64,000 nucleotides of DNA from Symbioplanes lichenis (GTDB taxonomy: Bacteria; Actinomycetota; Actinomycetes; Mycobacteriales; Micromonosporaceae): NCBI RefSeq assembly GCF_030709675.1, contig NZ_JAUZQD010000001.1:310001-374000 (forward strand), in the 5' to 3' direction. Below are positions 44,550 to 52,439 of the stretch, piece by piece. Position 1 is the first letter of the stretch, and the number at the start of each line of letters is the position of its first letter. Under the pieces are notes generated by a model that saw only the letters and a program-made list of their open reading frames with translations, ran no database searches and was not told the origin of the DNA. Made by a program: the position numbers and the translations under genes.

Positions 44550-44716
44550 GACGCTCCCCCGAGCTAGACGAGTGGCCGAGCCTAGGCTCGCTCCGGGTCC
44601 GGACCTGGCCGGAAACCGACAGCTCAGGGGTAATTCAGGGGCGTTGATCTCCGACTCGCTCCGATCATCGCCGGGTGGTCCCCCGAACGGCCGATGACCC
44701 CACCTATGCTGCGGCG

Positions 44717-45235
44717 ATGGGCAGCAGCTTCCAGACCATACTGACGACCGGCGAGCCCGGCGACATTCCGGCGGACGTCGCGGTGGTCCGGGCCGTCACC
44801 GACAAGCTCTGGGCGGTTGTCCCGCTTGCCCACCAGGGGTACGCCGACACGGCCGGCCTGGCCCGCCGGCTGACCCGGGCGCCGGGCGCGGTGGCCGCCA
44901 CCTTCGACGTGATCGACTCCGAGCTCCTGGTCGCCGGGGTGTTCCGCGACGGCCGGTCGGTGCACGACTATCTCAGCGAGCAGTCGATCGTCGAGGAGGA
45001 CGAGGACGAGGACGTCCTCTTCGACGGGCTGGGCCGCACCTATCCGCGGAGCGCCGTGGTGCCGTCCGGACCCTACGGAGTGGACGCGTCGGCCTTCGCA
45101 CCCCTGGCCGCCGGGCCGGTCGACGAGGCGAGGCTGACCGCCGTGCTGGCCGCCACGGATCTCAGCGGTGAGGAACGCCACGACAAACTGCTGCGCCTGC
45201 TCGGCGTGGATCCTGCCCTCCTGCGGATCAGCTAG
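44717..45235 (+). CDS. Hypothetical protein
   Basis: I do not recognise this 172-aa cytosolic protein. It is mixed alpha/beta, with an acidic run EEDEDEDVLFDGLG near the middle and a helical C-terminus (SGEERHDKLLRLLGVDPALL). It has no signal or membrane segment. Codon bias is strong. TATGCT (44705-44710) lies 6 nt before the ATG with no ribosome site, so it is probably leaderless. Its 3' end overlaps the convergent zinc-ribbon gene by 8 bp. Confidence 0.75.
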   Translation: MGSSFQTILTTGEPGDIPADVAVVRAVTDKLWAVVPLAHQGYADTAGLARRLTRAPGAVAATFDVIDSELLVAGVFRDGRSVHDYLSEQSIVEEDEDEDVLFDGLGRTYPRSAVVPSGPYGVDASAFAPLAAGPVDEARLTAVLAATDLSGEERHDKLLRLLGVDPALLRIS

Positions 45236-46145
45236 CCAGGTCGAGCCAGCCGCAGTCCGAGCAGACGTCGAAGCCGCGGAACTGCGCGAGCCGGCGGCGG
45301 CCGCAGGTCGGGCACACCACGCGGTAGCGCTCGTGGTGCCGGTCGCCCCGGCGCGGCGGATGCACCACGGTGAAGAAGAGGCGGCGCTGCCAGCTGCCGT
45401 CGCCGGAGTCCACGGCGACGATGCCGGCGCGGCGGCCGACGTCGACACGGGCCAGCAGGCGGGTGTCGGCGCCGGCGGCGGGCGGGATCAGGAGCAGGCC
45501 GGCGACGTCGGCGGGCTTGACGTCCTCGATGCCGGAGATGACGGCGGACTCCCGGCGTACGCCCTCGCCGCCGAGCGTGCCGGCCGGGCCGACGGGCAGG
45601 TCGGTGCACCAGGGCGGGCGCGGGCCGGGGTCGGACTGGCCGAGCCGGGTGCGGAAGAGGACCCAGAGGCCCAGGTTGTCCGAGCCGACCAGCCCTACCT
45701 TGACGTCGGCGCCGCGGTCGTCGTTGAGGCCGAGCAGCTGGGGTCCCCACTTGGTGACCCGCTGGGCGGCGGCCACCGCGGCGCCGAGGCCCGGATAGAG
45801 GACGTCGGCGACCACCTCGGTGAAGCGCCACAGGCCGCCCCGGGCCACGTCGCCGGCGACCTCGTCGCAGCGGGCCGCGGACCATTCCGAGATGCGGCGC
45901 TGCTGGGGCCGGTCGGGCAGCTCCCCCGCGAAGACCCGCCGGCCGCCCGACGCCGCCGCCACCCCGCGGATGGCCGCCGCCCGCGACCGGACCACGCCGG
46001 CGTCCGGCTCGGCGGGCGCCGCGGCCGGGCCGGTGGGCGGGGCCGCGGGGACCGGCCAGCTCGGCGGCGGCTGCCCGGCCACCGGCCCGTCGGGCGCGAA
46101 CCAGGACGGTGGCTCGGGCGAGGTCTCGCGGGGGTCGGGGCGCAT
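45228..46145 (-). CDS. Hypothetical protein with C-terminal double-CxxC zinc ribbon
   Basis: A 305-aa protein with a Pro/Ala-rich N-terminus (1-60), a central mixed domain (WGPQLLGLNDDRGADVKVG, LWVLFRTRLGQSDP, LLARVDVGRRAGIVAVDSGDG) and a C-terminal zinc ribbon with CPTCGRRR and CSDCGW. The ribbon suggests binding of zinc and perhaps nucleic acid or a protein partner. I do not recognise the central domain. ATG 46145 is chosen because the upstream in-frame region lacks bias; a GTG six bases earlier is possible. It is divergent from the HTH regulator at 46312. Confidence 0.7.
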   Translation of the reverse strand: MRPDPRETSPEPPSWFAPDGPVAGQPPPSWPVPAAPPTGPAAAPAEPDAGVVRSRAAAIRGVAAASGGRRVFAGELPDRPQQRRISEWSAARCDEVAGDVARGGLWRFTEVVADVLYPGLGAAVAAAQRVTKWGPQLLGLNDDRGADVKVGLVGSDNLGLWVLFRTRLGQSDPGPRPPWCTDLPVGPAGTLGGEGVRRESAVISGIEDVKPADVAGLLLIPPAAGADTRLLARVDVGRRAGIVAVDSGDGSWQRRLFFTVVHPPRRGDRHHERYRVVCPTCGRRRLAQFRGFDVCSDCGWLDLAS

Positions 46146-46311
46146 TGACACATGCTGGCACCGTGACCAGTCGGCGGCCACCCGCCCGGCGCCCCGCCGA
46201 GCGCCCCGAAACCGCTCCTGAGCTGGACGATCTCCCGCTGGGTGGACCCCGGCGAGTACTCCGTTCGGGGGAACCTCCGCGGCGGTGCCCGGTCTTCGTA
46301 CAGTGGGCCGC

Positions 46312-47304
46312 ATGGATGTTGATCTGGGCCTGCTGTCGCCGGCGGAGCAGCATGCTTACCGCCTGCTCGTGCGGCTCGGGGCAGCCGGCGCCGAGGAGCT
46401 GTCCGCGCACGACGCGATGCCGCCCGAGCAGGCCGCGACCGTGCTCGAGGCGTTGCGGCTCAAGGGCCTGGCCGGTCCGGGGCCGGTCTTCCACCCGCTG
46501 CCGCCCGATGTGGCGCTCGGCGACTCGCTCCTGCGGCGCCAGCAGGAGCTGGAGAACGCCCGGCAGGTGGTCGCCGCGCTCAGCGAGGACTATCGGGCCC
46601 ACGCGCGGCGGCGCGACGCGGAGCACCTGGTCGAGCTGGTGGTCGGGGCCAAGGCGTTGCGGCAGCGGATCCGGGAGATGCAGGACTCGGCGCGCGAGGA
46701 GATCCTGTGGTTCTGCCGCGCGAACCCGCTCGCCATGGCGGGTCCGGAGAACGCGGAGGAGAGCTCGGCCCTGGCCCGCGGCGTGCGCTATCGCGCCATC
46801 TACGAGCGGGAGCTGCTCGAGCGGCCCGGCGAGCTGGAAAGCATCCTCGAGTCGGGGCGGGCGGGCGAGGAGTCACGGACGCTGCCCGTGCTGCCCGTAC
46901 GGCTGGCGATCGCCGACCGCTCCTTGGCCATCTGCCCGCTCGTGCCCGACGAGTCGCGCGGGGTGGGCGAGCCGACGGCGGCGCTGATCCGGTCCAGCGA
47001 GCTGCTCGACGCGCTGGTGGCGCTGTTCGAGAGCTACTGGGAACGGGCGACGCCGCTGACCACCGACGGCTCGCCGCGCTCCGACCTGGGGGAATCCGAG
47101 GTGCTGCTGCTGTCGCTCTTCGTGTCGGGCATGCCGGACAAGTCGATCGCCACCCATCTCGGCGTGAGCAAGCGCACCGTGCAGCGGCGCATCGACCGGC
47201 TGATGGACCTGGCCGGGGTGGACACCCGCACCGGCCTCGCGTTCCAGGCGGCCCGCCGGGGCTGGTTGCCCACCCCGGCGGACCCCGGTCGTCAGCGTCC
47301 GTAG
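46312..47304 (+). CDS. TrmB-like/LuxR-type HTH regulator
   Basis: A 330-aa protein. The N-terminal winged-helix of TrmB type (about 5-70: LLSPAEQHAYRLLVRLGAAGAEELSAHDA) is followed by a coiled linker and a central effector-like domain (about 110-245). The C-terminus is a LuxR-type HTH (about 265-325: LGESEVLLLSLFVSGMPDKSIA, KRTVQRRIDRLMDLAG). This TrmB-LuxR architecture is common in actinomycetes and its ligands are mostly unknown. TACAGT (46299-46304) lies 7 nt before the ATG and no ribosome site is seen (leaderless). It overlaps the convergent subtilase gene by 13 bp. Confidence 0.85.
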   Translation: MDVDLGLLSPAEQHAYRLLVRLGAAGAEELSAHDAMPPEQAATVLEALRLKGLAGPGPVFHPLPPDVALGDSLLRRQQELENARQVVAALSEDYRAHARRRDAEHLVELVVGAKALRQRIREMQDSAREEILWFCRANPLAMAGPENAEESSALARGVRYRAIYERELLERPGELESILESGRAGEESRTLPVLPVRLAIADRSLAICPLVPDESRGVGEPTAALIRSSELLDALVALFESYWERATPLTTDGSPRSDLGESEVLLLSLFVSGMPDKSIATHLGVSKRTVQRRIDRLMDLAGVDTRTGLAFQAARRGWLPTPADPGRQRP

Positions 47305-50300
47305 GCGTCGATCACCGTCTGGGTGAGCGTGTTACCGCTGATGTCCTTGGCCGTGACCCGCAGCGACACCGGTGTCCGGCCCGGCGTGACGAGGGCCGTG
47401 GTGCCGAGCATCACCGCCTGCCGCCACTTCGCCCCGCCGTCGGTCGAGAACTCGACTTCCAGCCTGGCCAGCTTGGCGGACGGCTTGAGCATGACACCGA
47501 GCACGCCCGGCTCATAACCGATCCCCAGCAGGTGCGGCGGCTTGCCCTGGGCGGAGGAGAAACCCCACACCGATTGCGTACGGGTGGCAAGTCGCCAATC
47601 CTCGTTGCTCCGAGCCGTGGTGACCGTCAGCCGGTAGCTCGCCGGCTCTTTGCCCGTCACCACGTCAGCGGTGCCGGTGGGCAGGTCGGCAAGCTTCGTA
47701 CCGTTGCGTTCCAGCGTGGCCGTGACGGTGTCGGACGGCTTCGCCGCCTGCACGTGGCCGTCGCGGTCGACGAAGAGCCCGACGTGGAGGTTGAGCACGT
47801 CACCGGTGCGCGTGGTGCCGAGGTCGGCCGGGCGTACGACGGGAGCCGCCCACGACTCGCTCGCCGTGCCGGGCTTGAAGCTGCGCGGCTCGTCGAAGAA
47901 GCCACCCTGCAGGGCGCCGCCGAGCATCATCGTCGGATAGGCGTCGTGGACCTGGTGCTGCCACGTCGTGTCGCCCGTCGTCACCCACTCCTCGCGCACC
48001 GACGGCGTCCGGACGGGCCGGGACTCGTCGAGGGTGTAGTCCTGCCACGGGCGCCAGCCGTAGCGCTGCTCGCGGACCCAGCCGAAGCCGCCGTTGTCCG
48101 CGTACGTGGTCGTGATGCGCTTGCTGTTCGCGGTGGTGACCTTGTGGACGATCTGCTCGGGGATGCGACCGGCGGAGACCTGCAGCACGTCGTAGAGGTA
48201 CGGGCTCGACGGGGTGAGGGTCAGGTCGAGCGTCGACGGCAGCTTCTTGAGCAGCCGCTGTCCCTCGTCGTCCTTGAGCACCAGCGTCACGATCGGCAGG
48301 CGCTCCTCGATCGTCGGGTCGAAGACGGTCCACGTGGTGAAGTCGGCCGGCCGGATCAGCAGCACCGCCTGCGCGCCCGCCTCGGCCGCCGCGGCCACCT
48401 GCTCGCTCTCGTCCTTCTCCCAGCTGCCCTGGACGACCACGGCCTTGCCCCGGAGGTCCTTCGTCCCCTCCTTCACGAGCGGGTAGCGCCGCGTACCGTC
48501 GAAGGAGGGCGACAGGCCGAGCAGGTTCGCGTCGATCGCCTGGTTGGTCCGGACCAGCGGCGCGACCAGCTGCCAGCGCGACGAGAACTCGAAGCTGCCC
48601 TCGGTCACCGGCTTCGTCGCGGCGACATTGACCTTCTCGACCGCGCTGAAGTGCATCACGCCGTGCGAGAGCCGCCGGCCCGTGGCGGTCTCGCGGTGGT
48701 AGTAGTAGTTCAGGATCGCCCGCTGCTCGGACGGCTTCGGCGTCTCGATGACGATCGGCTTCGTCTTCCGGGCGTCCAGGACCACGGTCATGTCGCCGGT
48801 GACCTTCACCTCCGGCAACGCGACGAACCACGACTGTTCGTTCTGCGGTTGCGACGTCGAGGACTCGATGGTCGCGTCGACGATGTAAGAGCCTTCCTGC
48901 AGGTCGTACGTGGCCTGACCGCCCTGCGACGCGAGCGTGTCGAAGCGGCTGTCGTCGCCGCGCAGCTCGAGGGCCGGGACGAGGGCCGGCTTGCCGTCGG
49001 GGCCGATCGCCTTGACCGTCAGCTGGTGGATCGGGCCGTTGACGACCGCGCCGACGGCCGTGGTGACACTGACGCCGGTGGCCGTGGCGGTGATCCAGCC
49101 GCTGAAGATGCCCGGCGTCCTGGTGTCCACCGTCGCCGTGACATTGGCCGTGCCGTGGGCGGGGACCGTGACCTGCGCCTTGTCCAGGGTGATCTGCCCC
49201 TTCCGGGCCAGCGTCAACGTCGTCGGCGCGGCGCCGTAGTTGCGGTACGTGATCGTGCCGGTCCGCTTGTCGCTCTGGCCGAAGTCGAGGATGCCGGTCC
49301 CCACGACCTGCTGGGTGGTCGCCCGGCCCAGGTCGGTGCGCCCGGCGCCCTGGCCGTAGACGTTGACGTCCGTGGCCGTCCTGGCCGTACTGATCAGGGC
49401 CTCTTTGATCTGCGGGGCGGACCAGTCCGGGTGCTGCTGGACCAGGATCGCGGCGGCCCCGGCGACGTGCGGGGTGGCCATCGACGTGCCGGACGCGGCG
49501 GTGTAGTTGTCGTCGACCACGTCGCCCATCGCGGTGCCCTCGGCCCGGGCGGCCACGATGCCGACGCCCGGGGCGGTGATCTCCGGCTTGAGACCCATGT
49601 CGCCGAGGCGCGGGCCCCGGCTGGAGAAGCCGGCGAGCTTGTCGTCGCGATCCACGGCGCCGACCGTCAGGGCGGCCGGGGCGGCTCCGGGCGTACCGAC
49701 CGTGGACTCGCCCCCGTCGTTGCCCGCGGCGACGACGAAGAGCGCGCCGCTCGACGCGCTGATCTCGTCGACCGCGAGGCTCATCGGGTCGAGGCCGTCG
49801 GTGGCGCCGCCGCCGAGACTCATGTTGACGACCTTCGCGCCCTGGGCGACGGCCCACCGCATCCCGGCGATGATGTCCGACTCCTGGCCGTAGCCGTCGT
49901 CGCCGAGCACCTTGCCGATCAGCAGGTCCGCGCCGTACGCGACGCCCTTGCGCTTCGTCCCGGTCGTCGTCGCCGCGCCGGTGCCCGCGACGGTCGCCGC
50001 GACGTGCGTGCCGTGGCCGAACCGGTCCACGGTGTCCGGGCTGGTGCTGAAGTTCGCCGCCGCCGCGATCTTCCCGGCGAGGTCGGGGTGGGTGGCGTCG
50101 ACACCGGTGTCGAGCACGGCGACCTTGACGCCGCGCCCGTCGAGCCCCTGCTGCCACGCGGTGGGGGCGCCGATCTGGGCGGTGCTGCGATCGAGGACGG
50201 CCTTGACCTTGCCGTCGAGGAAGATGGTGCGGCCCGTGGTGCGGGCCGACGCCTGGCGCTGCCACCAAGCCGCCAGCTCGGTCTTCGCCGGCGCGATGCT

Positions 50301-50816
50301 GCTCATCGTGCTCATGACGCGCTGGTCGGCGGCCGCGCCGGTGACGATCAGCGGCAGGGTGGCGGAGTCCGCGTCGCCGTAGCCCTCGGCCAGGAGGTGC
50401 TCGACGTCGAACAGCTCGGCGTCGATGCGGCCGGCGTCCAGCAGCGGGATGACGTCGCCCGGGACGATCCGCAGGCCGCCGTCGTTCTCGAAGGTGTGGA
50501 ACGTGATCCGCTCGCGGCCCGGCGCCGGGGTGATCGCGACGGCGGCCTTCCCGCCCGCGGGCGTCAGCCGGACCTGGTCGCCGGTGACCAGGGTGATCGT
50601 CTTCGCGCCTGTCCCTTGTGCTGCCGGCTGGCTTTTCGTCGCCGGCTGGCTGCTCGCAGCCGGCTGGCCTTTTGCCGCCGGCTGGCCGGTCGTTGCCGGC
50701 TGGCTTTTCGTCGCCGGCTGGCTGGGTGACGGGGTGGCATCGAGGGGGCCCGCGACGGCGGGGGCCGGTATCGCGGCGGCGCCGATCAGGACGCCGGCTA
50801 GCAGACGGCCGAGCAT
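47292..50816 (-). CDS. Secreted subtilisin-family (S8) serine protease, large form
   Basis: A 1174-aa exported protease. The signal peptide ends near AVAG (residues 1-23). Six hexapeptide repeats follow at 32-67, then an inhibitor-like prodomain (about 70-200) and the peptidase S8 domain at about 225-505 with Asp236 (AVLDTGVD), His268 (GHGTHVA), Asn366 and Ser445 (GTSMATPH). The long C-terminal part has Ig-like strands and a PA-like segment (VVVQGSWEKDESEQVAAAAEAGAQA). It resembles the large vesicular or cell-wall subtilases of actinomycetes. ATG follows AAGGAG at 5 nt, behind an inverted repeat at 50829-50851. The substrate is unknown. Confidence 0.92.
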   Translation of the reverse strand: MLGRLLAGVLIGAAAIPAPAVAGPLDATPSPSQPATKSQPATTGQPAAKGQPAASSQPATKSQPAAQGTGAKTITLVTGDQVRLTPAGGKAAVAITPAPGRERITFHTFENDGGLRIVPGDVIPLLDAGRIDAELFDVEHLLAEGYGDADSATLPLIVTGAAADQRVMSTMSSIAPAKTELAAWWQRQASARTTGRTIFLDGKVKAVLDRSTAQIGAPTAWQQGLDGRGVKVAVLDTGVDATHPDLAGKIAAAANFSTSPDTVDRFGHGTHVAATVAGTGAATTTGTKRKGVAYGADLLIGKVLGDDGYGQESDIIAGMRWAVAQGAKVVNMSLGGGATDGLDPMSLAVDEISASSGALFVVAAGNDGGESTVGTPGAAPAALTVGAVDRDDKLAGFSSRGPRLGDMGLKPEITAPGVGIVAARAEGTAMGDVVDDNYTAASGTSMATPHVAGAAAILVQQHPDWSAPQIKEALISTARTATDVNVYGQGAGRTDLGRATTQQVVGTGILDFGQSDKRTGTITYRNYGAAPTTLTLARKGQITLDKAQVTVPAHGTANVTATVDTRTPGIFSGWITATATGVSVTTAVGAVVNGPIHQLTVKAIGPDGKPALVPALELRGDDSRFDTLASQGGQATYDLQEGSYIVDATIESSTSQPQNEQSWFVALPEVKVTGDMTVVLDARKTKPIVIETPKPSEQRAILNYYYHRETATGRRLSHGVMHFSAVEKVNVAATKPVTEGSFEFSSRWQLVAPLVRTNQAIDANLLGLSPSFDGTRRYPLVKEGTKDLRGKAVVVQGSWEKDESEQVAAAAEAGAQAVLLIRPADFTTWTVFDPTIEERLPIVTLVLKDDEGQRLLKKLPSTLDLTLTPSSPYLYDVLQVSAGRIPEQIVHKVTTANSKRITTTYADNGGFGWVREQRYGWRPWQDYTLDESRPVRTPSVREEWVTTGDTTWQHQVHDAYPTMMLGGALQGGFFDEPRSFKPGTASESWAAPVVRPADLGTTRTGDVLNLHVGLFVDRDGHVQAAKPSDTVTATLERNGTKLADLPTGTADVVTGKEPASYRLTVTTARSNEDWRLATRTQSVWGFSSAQGKPPHLLGIGYEPGVLGVMLKPSAKLARLEVEFSTDGGAKWRQAVMLGTTALVTPGRTPVSLRVTAKDISGNTLTQTVIDAYGR
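50616..50723 (-). repeat. Six 18-bp repeats encoding (S/G)QPA-type hexapeptides
   Basis: The frame gives SQPATK SQPATT GQPAAK GQPAAS SQPATK SQPAAQ directly after the signal peptide of the subtilase. The DNA units (GCCGGCTGGC core) vary by a few bases. It is likely a length-variable spacer between membrane and prodomain. Confidence 0.85.
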
Positions 50817-50828
50817 AGGGACTCCTTC

Positions 50829-50851
50829 ATGCGTGGTTCACTGCCACGCAT
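50829..50851. promoter_or_regulatory. Inverted repeat just upstream of the subtilase ribosome site
   Basis: ATGCGTGG (50829-50836) and CCACGCAT (50844-50851) are perfect 8-bp arms around a 7-nt centre. On the minus strand the repeat ends two bases before AAGGAG. It could be an operator or an mRNA hairpin that gates translation of the protease. Confidence 0.5.
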
Positions 50852-50936
50852 CATGCGGTCCCTGAATCGACATCCATGTTTCGTCTCGCTGGTCACAAGT
50901 AGCCATGACGCGATGTGGACAAAGACGCCCGGGCGC

Positions 50937-51896
50937 TCAGTCGGGCGCGGCGGGCCCCTCGAGACCGGCCCGCTCGTCGCGCTCGGCCCATTCCAGCAGC
51001 GGGCCCAGGTCGTACGCGGTGTCGTCGATCGTCGCGTGCAGGTCACCCAGCTCCGCGAACCGGGCGGGCACCGTGAGCAGCGTGAAGTCGTCCGGCTCGG
51101 CGTCGTCGACCTCGTCCCAGCGGATCGGCGTCGACACCGTCCCCCGCTGGTTGCCCCGCACCGAATAAGCACTGGCAATCGTGTGGTCCCGCGCGTTCTG
51201 GTTGTAGTCCACGAACAGCGCCTTCGGATCCCGGTCCTTCCGCCACCACGTCGTCGTCACTTCCTCCGGCGCCCGCCGCTCGACCTCACGAGCAAAGGCC
51301 AGAGCAGCCCGGCGTACGTCCGCGAAGTCCCGGTCCGGCCGGATGCGCACATAGATGTGCATCCCCCGCCCGCCCGACGTCTTCGGAAAGCCGGTGATCC
51401 CCAGCTCGTCGAGCACCTCGTGGGCCACATGCGCCGTCCGCCGCACAGTCGCGAAGTCGCACTCGGGCATAGGATCCAGATCAATCCGCCACTCGTCGGG
51501 CCGCTCGACATCCGCCCGCCGCGAATTCCACGGATGAAACTCGACGGTCGACATCTGCACCGCCCACACCACCGCCCCGACCCCGGTCACACACAACTCG
51601 TCGGCATGCCGGTTGTACCGAGGAAACGTCACCCGCACGGTCTCCAACCACGGCGGCGCCCCGTGCGGCACCCGCTTCTGATGCACCTTCTCCCCGGCCA
51701 GCCCGTCCGGGAACCGGTGCAGCATGCAAGGCCGCTCCCGCAGCGCACGCACAATGCCGTCGCCCACCGAGAGGTAATACTGAGCGAGGTCCAGCTTGGT
51801 GAGGCCGAGCTCGGGAAAGTAAATCCGGTCCGGATTGGAGATCCGCACCGAGTGCTCCCCCGCCTCCACCTCCACCGCGGGCGTCTTCGAGGCCAT
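50937..51896 (-). CDS. LigD-type DNA polymerase/primase domain protein (stand-alone PolDom)
   Basis: A 319-aa archaeo-eukaryotic primase-like protein as in the polymerase domain of bacterial NHEJ LigD. It has RISNPDRIYFPELGLTKLDLAQYY, WRIDLDPMP (the catalytic Asp pair), KTSGGRGMHIYVRI and a late VDYNQNARDHTIASAYSVR. No ligase or phosphoesterase domain is attached, as usual for actinomycetes with split systems. It should fill gaps with ribonucleotides or dNTPs during end joining. ATG 51896 has TACGTT (51908-51903) 6 nt upstream; a GGGGG run is too close to act as ribosome site. No Ku gene is in the window. Confidence 0.92.
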   Translation of the reverse strand: MASKTPAVEVEAGEHSVRISNPDRIYFPELGLTKLDLAQYYLSVGDGIVRALRERPCMLHRFPDGLAGEKVHQKRVPHGAPPWLETVRVTFPRYNRHADELCVTGVGAVVWAVQMSTVEFHPWNSRRADVERPDEWRIDLDPMPECDFATVRRTAHVAHEVLDELGITGFPKTSGGRGMHIYVRIRPDRDFADVRRAALAFAREVERRAPEEVTTTWWRKDRDPKALFVDYNQNARDHTIASAYSVRGNQRGTVSTPIRWDEVDDAEPDDFTLLTVPARFAELGDLHATIDDTAYDLGPLLEWAERDERAGLEGPAAPD

Positions 51897-52293
51897 GCCC
51901 CCAACGTATCGGCTCCCCCCGCCCGCCGCTCCCCTTCGCCCCACCTCCACCCCGCCGAACCCCACCCCCGGCCGCCCCACGCCCGCACCAACTCCCGCCA
52001 GCCCAAAGACCCCCGAAGCCCCCGAAGACCCCGTCCCCCGAACGACTCGCAAAAGCCGTCCCCGCCACGGCCGCCGAAACAATCTCGCTGACGGCAACGT
52101 CCGCACCAACAACGTAAGCAGCGGCGCCCGCTGGTGGCAGTGCCAGCAACGGCGGCGCCCGTGGTGGCAATGCCGGCAACGGCGGCACCCGCAACGACGC
52201 CCCGCGATAGCGCGCTCGCGCCGGCAACATTCGCGACAAGGCCCCAGTCAAGCAGTCCTCACGGCGCCGGCGCCCGCAACGACGCCCCGCGCT

Positions 52294-52412
52294 GGCAGCG
52301 CTCGTGACGGCAGCGCTCGTGACGGCGCGCTCGTGGTGGCAGCGCTCGCGGCGGCAGCGCTCGCGGCGGCAGCGCTCGCGGCGGCAGCGCTCGCGGTGGC
52401 AGCGCTCGCGGC
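52294..52412. repeat. Eight-unit 15-bp tandem repeat (one unit 14 bp)
   Basis: Unit GGCAGCGCTCGCGGC: two copies ending GTGAC, one 14-bp degenerate copy (52324-52337), then five near-identical copies to 52412. Contains the AGCGCT palindrome in seven of the eight units. It is intergenic, just downstream of the diguanylate cyclase stop. Confidence 0.9.
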
Positions 52413-52417
52413 CGACT

Positions 52418-52438
52418 CGCTCACAATTTTCGTGAGCG
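52418..52438 (-). terminator. Hairpin after the diguanylate cyclase gene
   Basis: CGCTCAC and GTGAGCG form a 7-bp stem with loop AATTTTC, directly beyond the stop codon at 52440-52442. The loop is the only AT-rich stretch of the neighbourhood. Confidence 0.5.
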
Positions 52439-52439
52439 A

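Larger units (their letters stand above)
51897..52439. other. 543-bp repeat-rich spacer without convincing gene
   Basis: Open frames on both strands run through it only because of low-complexity repeats. It holds an imperfect 30-bp duplication at about 52130-52190 (GGCGCCCG..GGTGGCA..GCC.GCAACGGC), a 15-bp tandem array (52294-52412) and a hairpin at 52418-52438. The putative leaderless -10 of the LigD-pol gene is at its left edge. Confidence 0.6.

Noticed and set aside
46707-50729. 1340-codon plus-strand open frame through the HTH gene and opposite the subtilase
   Set aside because: Overlaps two genes with clear catalytic motifs in other frames; low-complexity Arg/Gly/Asp composition.
52294-52412. 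Tandem array considered as CRISPR
   Set aside because: Units are 15 bp, adjoining, without spacers of different sequence, and no cas genes are near.
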